Origin: an uncultured Clostridia bacterium
GTDB lineage: Bacteria > Bacillota > Clostridia > UBA1381
NCBI GenBank assembly: GCA_934454745.1
Contig: CAKSGP010000080.1
Coordinates: 1 to 6,846 of the forward strand
Direction of reading: 5' to 3'
Length of the DNA: 6,846 nucleotides
The notes under the pieces are model-generated. The model saw only the letters and a program-made list of their open reading frames with translations, did not search any database and had not been told where the DNA came from. Position 1 is the first letter of the stretch. Each line of letters opens with the position of its first letter. Of this stretch, positions 1-6,148 are shown one piece after another. Both the position numbers and the translations under genes were made by a program.

Positions 1-1
1 A

Positions 2-862
2 AAAGAATATCTTGAAGGAGTAAAGCCTGTCATTGAGCTAAATCCTGTTAAATATTATCAGCTGACGTATGAAAATAAAAAAGGCGGACCTGTTCCTCAA
101 AATGATGCAGGTCAATTTTATATGGCATACAGATCAGGGGATAGCGATTGTGCGCTGCCACTTGCAGGTGTTGCCGGCATAAAGGAGGAGGGAGGCGGAA
201 CAGATGCAGGCTCAGGAGGCGGCGGGGACACTAAAGAACAGGAACCGTCGGAGAATGAAAAAAACAAGGATGCAGAGCCAATTAACGGCGGATTTCAAAG
301 CGGAACAAAAAAATATCTCCCCGGCGAGGCAGGTGTGGAAATAAGAAATAAAAGCGAAACGATGGGACTTGCAGTGTTTTCTGGGGACAGATTTATCAAA
401 AAGCTTGATAGCAATGATGCTAATATTTATAATATTTTAATGTGCAATATAAAAAACAGTAAGGTTTCATTTTATGATGGCGATGATCCTAACATTCCCA
501 TAACAATGAGCCTTGAAGAAAAAAGATTTCCGAAAATAACAATACATCGGGACACTAAAACCGTTGATATAGCCTTAAAGCTTGAAGGAGAGCTTTTGTC
601 AGTTCCGAAAAAGCACCAGAACAGCAAAGACCTTGATATTAAATCGGCAGATATGATAAATAAAGCATCAGAGGAATTTTTAAATCGAATATACGAAGAA
701 TTAGGCTCGGATTTATTAGGAATACGCGGAAAGTTAAAATGGTATTTTCTTTCAAACAAAACCTATAACGACTATGTTAAAGATTTTAACCCAAAGGATT
801 GGAGATTTTCTGTTACCTCCGACCTTGATATAAAGCGTACGGGAATGACCTATTATTACTAA
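2..862 (+). CDS. Ger(x)C family spore germination protein (GerAC-like), C-terminal part, 5' truncated by window edge
   Basis: GerAC-type proteins are lipoproteins of the germinant receptor in the inner membrane of the spore; they act with A and B membrane subunits to sense nutrients. The frame is open from base 2, so the ATG at 122 is internal and 286 codons are visible. The family's C-terminal fold is recognisable: a 'GLAVFSGDRF' strand (nt 365-394), a lysine-rich strand region ending 'KLEGEL' (nt 578-595), a helix with 'DLLGIRGKLKWYF', and the terminal 'LDIKRTGMTYYY', matching the family ending W..f...V.vdv.IrrtG. The N-terminal lipobox lies outside the window. An unusual Gly/Glu/Lys-rich low-complexity stretch (about nt 182-316) sits before the C-terminal domain. 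A small membrane-protein gene follows after 13 bases. Family assignment is from remembered consensus, not a search; the receptor type and germinant cannot be told. Confidence 0.85.
   Translation, partial: KEYLEGVKPVIELNPVKYYQLTYENKKGGPVPQNDAGQFYMAYRSGDSDCALPLAGVAGIKEEGGGTDAGSGGGGDTKEQEPSENEKNKDAEPINGGFQSGTKKYLPGEAGVEIRNKSETMGLAVFSGDRFIKKLDSNDANIYNILMCNIKNSKVSFYDGDDPNIPITMSLEEKRFPKITIHRDTKTVDIALKLEGELLSVPKKHQNSKDLDIKSADMINKASEEFLNRIYEELGSDLLGIRGKLKWYFLSNKTYNDYVKDFNPKDWRFSVTSDLDIKRTGMTYYY
182..316 (+). other. Low-complexity Gly-rich/charged linker within the GerAC-like protein
   Basis: These codons encode a run beginning KEEGGGTDAGSGGGG and continuing with Glu, Lys, Asn and Asp-rich sequence. 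It lies between 'ALPLAGVAG' and the C-terminal domain strand 'GLAVFSGDR'. The composition predicts a flexible, disordered linker. GGC/GGA-rich codons make it locally more GC-rich than the flanking AT-rich gene. The reading frame is intact on both sides, so this is not an assembly break. Confidence 0.7.
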
Positions 863-867
863 AGGGG
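861..867 (+). promoter_or_regulatory. Ribosome binding site of the 58-codon small membrane protein gene
   Basis: AAAGGGG overlaps the TAA stop of the gerAC-like gene and lies 8 bases before the ATG at 876. This is a good Shine-Dalgarno match for a Firmicute and supports real translation of the short ORF, probably coupled to the gene upstream. Confidence 0.7.
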
Positions 868-875
868 ACATATAA

Positions 876-1052
876 ATGACAATTAATATCGTGTTTTTTA
901 TAATTATAATAATTTCCGTAATACGAACAATAGCATACGGGATATACGCAATAAAAAACGACACAATAGCAGGTGGAATTAGTGTATTCGTTTTATGTTT
1001 GGGTTCTATGTTTACGGGTGCGGTGATAATGGTAAAAGAAATACTACAATAA
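876..1052 (+). CDS. Small two-helix membrane protein (58 aa), candidate germinant-receptor D-type accessory protein
   Basis: The ORF starts with ATG 13 bases after the gerAC-like stop, has a good ribosome binding site, and ends at TAA 1050-1052. The product starts MTINIVFFIIIIISVI, giving one hydrophobic helix (residues about 4-25). A short polar turn 'KNDT' (27-30) follows, then a second hydrophobic helix (about 32-53), ending 'VKEILQ'. Size, two-helix topology and position fit the short 'D' proteins (roughly 55-80 residues, two membrane segments) reported in or beside Bacillus gerA-family operons, which modulate germination rate. I recognise no sequence-level homologue, so the functional link rests on topology and context. 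Its last codons and stop lie inside the left arm of the terminator hairpin. The alternative is a lineage-specific membrane peptide with no germination role. Confidence 0.65.
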   Translation: MTINIVFFIIIIISVIRTIAYGIYAIKNDTIAGGISVFVLCLGSMFTGAVIMVKEILQ

Positions 1053-1086
1053 AGGGACTGATAAATCAGTCCCTTTATTGTAGTAT
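1041..1086. terminator. Bidirectional intrinsic terminator, perfect 22-bp inverted repeat
   Basis: Arms at 1041-1062 and 1065-1086 are perfectly complementary over 22 bp around AA. The GC-rich core is GGGACTGA/TCAGTCCC, and the stem bases next to it read CCCTTTATTG on either strand. Because the repeat is perfect, both strands give the same hairpin. It can therefore end the germination operon (+) and rnpB (-), whose 3' end is about 14 bases away. On the minus strand the hairpin is followed by TTCTTTTA, a better U-rich tail than on the plus strand. The left arm overlaps the last codons of the small membrane protein gene. Confidence 0.85.
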
Positions 1087-1100
1087 AATTCAAAATTAAT

Positions 1101-1421
1101 GAGCAAGCCTATAAGCCGGGTTCTGTCGTGGACAATCATCTATCTGGTGTGTTCGTCACCGAACACAATCAAGCCTTACGAGGGAAAACGGCGGGCAGCC
1201 TTAACATTCCCAAAGTTGCTCCGGATGGGGTTTACACCGGGACGTGGTTACCCAAATCCCGTGTGAGCTCTTACCTCACATTTCCACACTTACCGTAAAA
1301 CGGCGTTTATTTTCTGTTGCACTATCCTTAGAGTCGCCTCCACCTGCCGTTAGCAGGCATCCTGCCCTATGGAGCCCGGACTTTCCTCATACATCACTGT
1401 ACGCGATTGCCCAGCTTACTC
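1101..1421 (-). ncRNA. rnpB: RNase P RNA (bacterial, probably type A)
   Basis: This is the catalytic RNA of RNase P, which removes 5' leaders from precursor tRNAs together with the RnpA protein. On the minus strand the universally conserved blocks appear in order: GAGGAAAGTCCGGGCTCC (1388-1371), GGATAGTGCAACAGAAA (1327-1311), GTAAGAGCTCAC (1274-1263), CAGATAGATGATTGTCC (1146-1130) and ACAGAACCCGGCTTAT (1126-1111). P1 can be drawn by pairing 1421-1414 (GAGTAAGC) with 1108-1101 (GCTTGCTC), which sets both ends. A 7-bp hairpin with a GTGA tetraloop at 1166-1149 fits P18 with its GNRA loop, a reason to prefer type A. At about 321 nt it is on the short side for type A. A dedicated promoter lies immediately upstream, and a terminator hairpin begins 14 bases beyond the 3' end. 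The exact ends are inferred from pairing. Confidence 0.97.
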
Positions 1422-1428
1422 AATATTG

Positions 1429-1457
1429 ATTATACCATATATTTTACCTAAGATCAA
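1429..1457 (-). promoter_or_regulatory. rnpB promoter (sigma-A type, extended -10)
   Basis: On the minus strand, -35 TTGATC (1457-1452) is followed by a 17-base spacer and a perfect -10 TATAAT (1434-1429). The -10 is preceded by TGG, making an extended -10 element. The predicted start falls about 7-8 bases downstream, near 1421-1422, which coincides with the 5' end of P1 deduced independently. The -35 hexamer overlaps the TGA stop (1456-1454) of the preceding protein gene, so the promoter is partly inside that gene. Confidence 0.88.
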
Positions 1458-2296
1458 GCAAAATAATCTTTTATTTCGCTAACCTCTGAAAGAATGGGGA
1501 TAAATTCAGGGAAATCCGATTTAATCCGTCTTGCACAACGCAAACAGAAATCACGGCGTAACTTGGGATTATCACGCATCTGCTGTTTCATACCCCAGGT
1601 ATGGGTAAAATATCGATCCCCGTCAGAAAACAGCCTTTCAAGATCTGAAAATTCATCAATCTTAATCCCGAGAATTTCGGCACACATAGGCAAAAGTCTC
1701 TGCTCTGCAAACACCATATAAGTTAAATTATCACCATCGGCAGAATTTTTTATAAACTCCATTGCTTCATTTAAATAGAGATCTTTAAGTGCTTGATTTT
1801 TTATAACGTAAAAAGCTGTGTTTACAGGGTTTATGCACCAATTAAAATTCGGATTAAATACGTAGCCTCGCCTCATATTAAAATAAGAAGGTTCAGGATA
1901 AATATCCGAATAAAGCTCCTCACGGTGGATTACCGTTATATCCTTCAGTTTGTCAAAGGCAAGCATATCCCATACAATAAAATCCGTATCAATCACAGCA
2001 ACGGGAACATCTTGGTTTTTTAAAGCAAAAAGCTTACCTGATGCCCAGAACTTTTTCGGATCAACATAATCGGGTATATCATCAAACTCTCGGGACACAT
2101 TATCCCATAAACCCAAAAGATTTCTTGATTTGTAAAACTCAAATCCCGTACTGTCGGTAATCATTGAGATTCTGCCGTTTTTCTCACGCCATTTCAGGGC
2201 AGAAAGCACAGTTGTTAAAATATCAAAATCCTCAATCAAAAAACAACTGCAACCATCTATACGAGGCTTTGACCAAGTTGAATGTATCGCCTGCAT
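1454..2296 (-). CDS. DUF6734-like protein, putative GT-A-type glycosyltransferase
   Basis: This 280-residue protein has no signal peptide or membrane segment and should be cytosolic. Its opening 'MQAIHSTWSKP', the 'ITDSTGFEFY' segment (46-55), 'FWASGKLFAL' (83-92) and 'VAVIDTDFIVWD' (99-110) follow the pattern I associate with DUF6734 proteins. The DTD at 103-105 is a candidate DxD motif, which in GT-A glycosyltransferases binds the metal and nucleotide-sugar. 'NPVNTAFYVIKN' (156-167) and 'AEQRLLPM' (197-204) also look like elements of that fold. A CxxC (Cys251, Cys254) near the C-terminus could bind metal or be incidental. The ATG at 2296 is supported by TGGAGG 8 bases upstream, inside the end of the methyltransferase gene, with a 4-base intergenic gap. 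It is the last protein gene of the operon, directly before rnpB. Substrate unknown; family call from memory. Confidence 0.6.
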   Translation of the reverse strand: MQAIHSTWSKPRIDGCSCFLIEDFDILTTVLSALKWREKNGRISMITDSTGFEFYKSRNLLGLWDNVSREFDDIPDYVDPKKFWASGKLFALKNQDVPVAVIDTDFIVWDMLAFDKLKDITVIHREELYSDIYPEPSYFNMRRGYVFNPNFNWCINPVNTAFYVIKNQALKDLYLNEAMEFIKNSADGDNLTYMVFAEQRLLPMCAEILGIKIDEFSDLERLFSDGDRYFTHTWGMKQQMRDNPKLRRDFCLRCARRIKSDFPEFIPILSEVSEIKDYFA

Positions 2297-2300
2297 TTAT

Positions 2301-2990
2301 TTAACCTCCAAACCTTTCCCTGTCCGATATTGTCTTGACAGAGAGGGTCACACCATCACCCTGTGAAAGAATAGATGTTTCAAGTTGAGGATGAGCTATA
2401 AGCGTATCTATATACTCACGCAGCCTTGATATTATAGTAACCTTTCGGCGTGCGAAATGCCCGTCATCAGCAGTCATACCCTTGAAAAGAATGTTATCCG
2501 AAACAAGCAATCCGCCTTTTTTTAACAGCCTGACCGCATCATCAAGCATAAACAGATAATGAGCCTTGGGACCGTCAAGAAAAATCATATCAAAGCTTTC
2601 GTCATCTTCAAGATATGAAAGATAGTCCTTTGCATCTCCCTCAACTACTGTTATCTTATCTCTAAGCCCTGCACGCTCTATGTTTTTTCGTGCAATTTTC
2701 ACCGTGTCGGGATCATATTCAACGGTAGTTATTGTTCCGTTCTCCCCAAGTCCCTCCGACATAATAATTGAGCTATATCCTATTGCTGTACCTACCTCAA
2801 GTATTTTTTTCGGACGTACAAGCTTTGTTAAAACGGAAATGAGTCGTGCCGTTTCAGGCTCGGCTATCGGTACTTTATTTTCACTTGCGTATTCCTCAAG
2901 CTCAGTAAGCAATTCATTATTATGGATTGTTTTTTGTCGTATATAATCTGTTACAAAAGGCGTAACAATCGCAGATAAATCGTAGTCCAT
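2301..2990 (-). CDS. trmR: TrmR/YrrM-type SAM-dependent O-methyltransferase (probable tRNA 5-hydroxyuridine methyltransferase)
   Basis: TrmR (B. subtilis YrrM) methylates 5-hydroxyuridine at wobble position 34 of certain tRNAs to give 5-methoxyuridine. The 229-residue protein shows the class I fold of the COG4122 O-methyltransferases. SAM motif I is 'EVGTAIGYSS' (65-74), a ribose-binding acidic residue is Glu91 in 'VEYDPD', and 'GDAKDYL' is at 118-124. The metal and substrate region includes 'IFLDGPKAHY' (136-145) and the hallmark 'DNILFKG' (165-171). The end 'GDGVTLSVK' (211-219) is typical. Length is close to the roughly 217 residues of YrrM. Position directly after mltG reproduces the Bacillus yrrL-yrrM order and favours TrmR over catechol-type methyltransferases, which share the fold. 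The start is 3 bases after the mltG stop with only a weak Shine-Dalgarno (GGA), suggesting translational coupling. The expected U32-peptidase partners (trhP type) do not follow. Confidence 0.82.
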   Translation of the reverse strand: MDYDLSAIVTPFVTDYIRQKTIHNNELLTELEEYASENKVPIAEPETARLISVLTKLVRPKKILEVGTAIGYSSIIMSEGLGENGTITTVEYDPDTVKIARKNIERAGLRDKITVVEGDAKDYLSYLEDDESFDMIFLDGPKAHYLFMLDDAVRLLKKGGLLVSDNILFKGMTADDGHFARRKVTIISRLREYIDTLIAHPQLETSILSQGDGVTLSVKTISDRERFGG

Positions 2991-2993
2991 AGC

Positions 2994-4022
2994 TTAAAGT
3001 CCGTTATCCTCCATAGCTTTTTTGTGTTCCTCATAGGTTTTGGAGAAAATATGCTCGCCATCAGTTCCTAATAAGAAATACAAAGCGTCGGTTTTCTCCG
3101 GATACAGTGCAGCTTTTATGCAGTCAGCACCCGGGCTTGCAATAGGTCCTATGGGTAACCCCTGATACTTGTATGTATTATAGGGTGAGTCTATTTGAGT
3201 ATCAGAAACGGAAAGCACCGGTTTATTTGTACCGAGTATATACTGAACGGTAGCACAGGATTCAAGCTTCATACCGGAATTAAGTCTGTTATAGAAAACA
3301 CCTGCAACCTTTGCACGCTCACCCTCTGCGTTGGTTTCACGCTCGACGATTGATGCCATTGTAACAACCTCGTCAACCGTAAGATTTACAGATTCTGCTC
3401 TTTTGTAGTATTCATCTGTGAACATTCTGTCAAAGCTTTCAAGCATAGTATTAACTATCTGCTGTGCAGGAGTGCCGGGTACAAACTCATAAGTTGCAGG
3501 GAACAAATATCCCTCAAGCTTGTTCTGACGTTTGGGCAAATCCTTAAGGAACTTATAATCATAAAGAGATACATCAAGTGCCCTGTTAAACTCGTCCTCT
3601 GTACAAATTCCTGCATTGGCAAGGGTTTCTGAAATCTGTTTTAAATTATATCCCTCAGGGATAACCACCTTTACTGTATTTCGCTCCGACACTACAAGAG
3701 TATTTAAAATGTCATTATAGCTCATATCCAAACGCAGAGTTATTGTTCCGGGCTTATACTTCCCGTCAAAACCTCCGAGCTTTGAGGAAAGCTTAAAAAA
3801 CGACGGATATTTAATTATTCCGTTATTATAGAGTATATCTGCAACAACGGAGGAGCCAGAGCCTTCGGGGATTTGGAGGGTAACATCCTCGGAAATATCA
3901 ATATGTTTCATATCCTTTACAACGTTAAATCCCAATACAGCAATTATAATGATTCCTATTACCATAATAGCCCGGAACATTTTCCATAGGCTAAAATGAG
4001 ATTTCTTTTCAGTAACTGTCAT
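2994..4022 (-). CDS. mltG: Endolytic murein transglycosylase MltG (YceG-like)
   Basis: MltG cleaves nascent glycan strands within the chain, leaving 1,6-anhydroMurNAc ends and so limiting peptidoglycan strand length during synthesis. The 342-residue protein has a short cytoplasmic N-terminus, one membrane anchor (about residues 14-35) and an outside domain. Family motifs are 'IPEGYNLKQI' (121-130), 'LEGYLFPATYEF' (169-180), 'ASIVERET' (223-230), 'NRL' (245-247), 'CATVQYILG' (256-264) and 'SPYNTY' (279-284) leading to 'GLPIGPIASPG' (288-298). Glu227 aligns with the catalytic Glu218 of E. coli MltG. Length is normal and nothing essential seems missing. The start ATG shares one base with the amidohydrolase stop (TAATG), with GGAGGG upstream, so translation is probably coupled. 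trmR follows after 3 bases. Confidence 0.95.
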   Translation of the reverse strand: MTVTEKKSHFSLWKMFRAIMVIGIIIIAVLGFNVVKDMKHIDISEDVTLQIPEGSGSSVVADILYNNGIIKYPSFFKLSSKLGGFDGKYKPGTITLRLDMSYNDILNTLVVSERNTVKVVIPEGYNLKQISETLANAGICTEDEFNRALDVSLYDYKFLKDLPKRQNKLEGYLFPATYEFVPGTPAQQIVNTMLESFDRMFTDEYYKRAESVNLTVDEVVTMASIVERETNAEGERAKVAGVFYNRLNSGMKLESCATVQYILGTNKPVLSVSDTQIDSPYNTYKYQGLPIGPIASPGADCIKAALYPEKTDALYFLLGTDGEHIFSKTYEEHKKAMEDNGL

Positions 4023-5182
4023 TATATGTCCCTCCTGACCTGTTTGCCGTCAATAAATGTCATAACACATTTTGAATTAAACCTTGTGGGCAAATCCGTA
4101 AAAACGGCAATATCTGCATCTTTACCGACCTCAAGGGATCCCACTCGGTCATCAATACCGCAGTTTTTTGCGGCATTGTAGGTAATCGCCGACAATGCTT
4201 TTTTCTCGTCCATACCATGTGATACAGCAAGTGCGGCACAAAGCGGAAGATTATCTATTGTGATTTCGGGATGGTCGGTAATAATAGAAACATCAAGTCC
4301 CAGATCCGAAAGATGCTTATATGTGTCAAATGAAAGGTTTTTAAGCTCGGGCTTACTTCTGTCCGTAAGTGTAGGACCAAGATTTACTGATACCTCCTCA
4401 CGCTTTAAAACCTCTGCAATAACGTCGCCGTCAGAGCAATGTTCAATTGTATATTTTAATTCAAATTCCTTTGCAATCCGTATTGCAGAGCATATATCAT
4501 CTGCACGGTGTGCGTGAAATTTTACAGGAATTTCTTTGTTTATAACAGGCAGTAAAGCCGCAAGCTTAATATCAAATTCAGGCTTGTCATTTTCCTCAGG
4601 ATTCTTTTTGTATTCGTTAAGGTCATCACGGTAATTAACAGCCTTAAAAAGCATTTCGCGAATAAGTGCAATTGTGCCCATACGAGTCAATGGAGCCTGA
4701 TTTTTGTCGTTATAGACCGTTTTCGGATTTTCCCCTAATGCCATTTTCATAGCACAGGGTGATTTTATAATCATATCGTCAACGCACACACCATAAGTTT
4801 TAATTGCGGCAAATTGACCGCCTATGGGATTTGCACTTCCGGGTCCCGTAACAACTGTTGTAACACCCGCTTTTGTTGCATCGGAAAAGCCTCTGTCCTG
4901 TGGGTTAATACCGTCAACAGCGCGCAGCTGTGGAGTTATGGGATCACTGTCCTCGTTTGCATCAGCACCCTCAAAACCGAGAGAGTCACCGAAAAGTCCC
5001 AAGTGGCAGTGAGCGTCAATCAGTCCCGGTGTTACGACAAGACCGCAACCGTCAATAACCTCATCGGCAGAACCCTGAAAATCTGTGCCGATATATCTTA
5101 TTTTATCATCAAAGGCAATCTGACCGTTCTCAAATTCTTCTCCGGTACCCGTTAGGATATGTGCGTTTTTAATCAGCTTCAT
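4022..5182 (-). CDS. Amidohydrolase-superfamily metal-dependent hydrolase (imidazolonepropionase-like, COG1228 type)
   Basis: This is a 386-residue cytosolic metal-dependent hydrolase of the amidohydrolase superfamily. It has the usual layout: a small beta domain from both termini and a TIM barrel between. Metal ligands are visible as HxH (His58, His60 in 'GLIDAHCHLG'), further histidines in 'FHAHRADD' (His223, His225), 'IEHCSDG' (His248) and Asp303 in 'TDHPE'. Conserved-looking segments are 'DSDPITPQLRAVDGINP' (78-94), 'GPGSANPIGGQ' (113-123) and 'KMALGENPK' (146-154). The C-terminal 'GSLEVGKDADIAVF' (348-361) is typical of the superfamily. The substrate cannot be read from sequence; isoaspartyl peptides, prolyl dipeptides or cyclic amides are possible. 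No hut genes adjoin it, which argues against histidine catabolism. The ATG at 5182 has GGGAG 9 bases upstream. It sits 13 bases after trxB and overlaps mltG by one base. Confidence 0.88.
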   Translation of the reverse strand: MKLIKNAHILTGTGEEFENGQIAFDDKIRYIGTDFQGSADEVIDGCGLVVTPGLIDAHCHLGLFGDSLGFEGADANEDSDPITPQLRAVDGINPQDRGFSDATKAGVTTVVTGPGSANPIGGQFAAIKTYGVCVDDMIIKSPCAMKMALGENPKTVYNDKNQAPLTRMGTIALIREMLFKAVNYRDDLNEYKKNPEENDKPEFDIKLAALLPVINKEIPVKFHAHRADDICSAIRIAKEFELKYTIEHCSDGDVIAEVLKREEVSVNLGPTLTDRSKPELKNLSFDTYKHLSDLGLDVSIITDHPEITIDNLPLCAALAVSHGMDEKKALSAITYNAAKNCGIDDRVGSLEVGKDADIAVFTDLPTRFNSKCVMTFIDGKQVRRDI

Positions 5183-5195
5183 ATATTAGCTCCCT

Positions 5196-6113
5196 TTAAC
5201 CTTGTAAAATATAGTTTATTGCACTTGTTGCCGCAACTGCACCGTCTGCTGCCGCTGTAACCACCTGCCTTAGGGGTGACACACGGCAGTCGCCTGCGGC
5301 ATAAACACCTTTAATATTGGTAGCAAGATACATATCTGTTTTTATAAAGCCTCTCTCGCACAGCTCAATCTGATATTTTTCCGCAAGAGCAGTTTCTGGA
5401 GTGATACCGATTGCAATAATAACGCCTGATGTGTTAATATATCCCATCTCACCTGTTTCAATGTTTTTTGCAAGAACTTTTTCAAGCTTGCCTTCGCCTG
5501 CAAAGCCTTCGGAAATCATATCTGTATAAATTGTTATTTTCGGCTCTCTCTTAACCTTATCTAAAAGAATTTTCGATGCTTTAAAATTCTTTGAACGATT
5601 CATTATAAATACGTGCGATGAAAATCTTGCAAGATATAACGCATCCTCCATAGCCGTATTTCCGCCGCCTATTACAACGGTGTCAAGTCCCTTAAAGAAT
5701 GCACCATCGCAGGTTGCACAGTAGCTGACTCCTGCACCTGTAAGTTCTGCTTCCCCGGGCACACCAAGCTTTCTCGGCGAAGCTCCCGTTGCAAAAATAA
5801 TTGTCCGTGTCGGATACTCCCCACGCCGTGTTTTTACGGTTTTTATATCTTTGTCTATATCTATAATTTCGCGTACTGCCTCAGTGCGAATCTCTACACC
5901 AAGCTTTAGCGCGTGGTCTTTAAACTTATCCATAAGCTCGGGACCTGACGGGGAGTCGGAGAACCCTGGATAGTTGTCAATTTCATAAGTCTTTGATGCC
6001 TGACCGCCCGTTGAAATCTTTTCAAGTACAAGTGTTTTCATTCCGCCTCGCATAGCGTATATTGCCGCACTCATACCGGCAGCACCGCCACCGATTATTA
6101 TAATATCATACAT
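5196..6113 (-). CDS. trxB: Thioredoxin reductase (TrxB family)
   Basis: Thioredoxin reductases pass electrons through FAD and an active-site disulfide to thioredoxin in the cytosol. The 305-residue length is normal for the low-molecular-weight bacterial type. The FAD-binding 'IIGGGAAGMSAAIYA' is at 6-20, the redox 'CATC' at Cys132-Cys135 within 'VSYCATCDGAFF', the second nucleotide-binding 'GGGNTAMEDALY' at 149-160, and the C-terminal FAD segment 'GVYAAGDCR' plus 'RQVVTAAADGAVAA' at 269-295. The usual HRRxxFR motif that reads the NADPH 2'-phosphate is replaced by 'NRSKNFK' (172-178), so electron-donor preference may differ from the standard enzyme. GAGAGG 8 bases before the ATG is a reasonable ribosome binding site. 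It lies 35 bases after the DnaD-domain gene and 13 before the amidohydrolase gene. Confidence 0.93.
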   Translation of the reverse strand: MYDIIIIGGGAAGMSAAIYAMRGGMKTLVLEKISTGGQASKTYEIDNYPGFSDSPSGPELMDKFKDHALKLGVEIRTEAVREIIDIDKDIKTVKTRRGEYPTRTIIFATGASPRKLGVPGEAELTGAGVSYCATCDGAFFKGLDTVVIGGGNTAMEDALYLARFSSHVFIMNRSKNFKASKILLDKVKREPKITIYTDMISEGFAGEGKLEKVLAKNIETGEMGYINTSGVIIAIGITPETALAEKYQIELCERGFIKTDMYLATNIKGVYAAGDCRVSPLRQVVTAAADGAVAATSAINYILQG

Positions 6114-6148
6114 ATATACAGCCTCTCTTTTAATAGCAGTAAATCCTA

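Noticed and set aside
472..759. Minus-strand 95-codon ORF
   Set aside because: It lies fully inside the C-terminal domain of the gerAC-like gene on the opposite strand and shows no family motif.
122..862. gerAC-like gene starting at the ATG at 122
   Set aside because: The frame is open from base 2 and the family is much longer with an N-terminal lipoprotein signal, so the true start is upstream of the window.
752..1093. Minus-strand 113-codon hydrophobic ORF
   Set aside because: It is antisense to the end of the gerAC-like gene and to the small membrane protein gene; its hydrophobic look is the mirror of AT-rich codons. It runs through the terminator palindrome.
1149..1166. 7-bp hairpin with tetraloop as a separate terminator or small repeat
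   Set aside because: It is inside rnpB where P18 is expected, with a GNRA loop on the RNA strand, and has no U-tract.
1244..1429. Plus-strand 61-codon ORF
   Set aside because: It lies antisense across the conserved core of rnpB; the sequence is explained by the RNA structure.
4814..5155. Plus-strand ORFs of 113 and 62 codons opposite the amidohydrolase gene
   Set aside because: They overlap each other and the strongly supported amidohydrolase on the other strand, with no recognisable domain.
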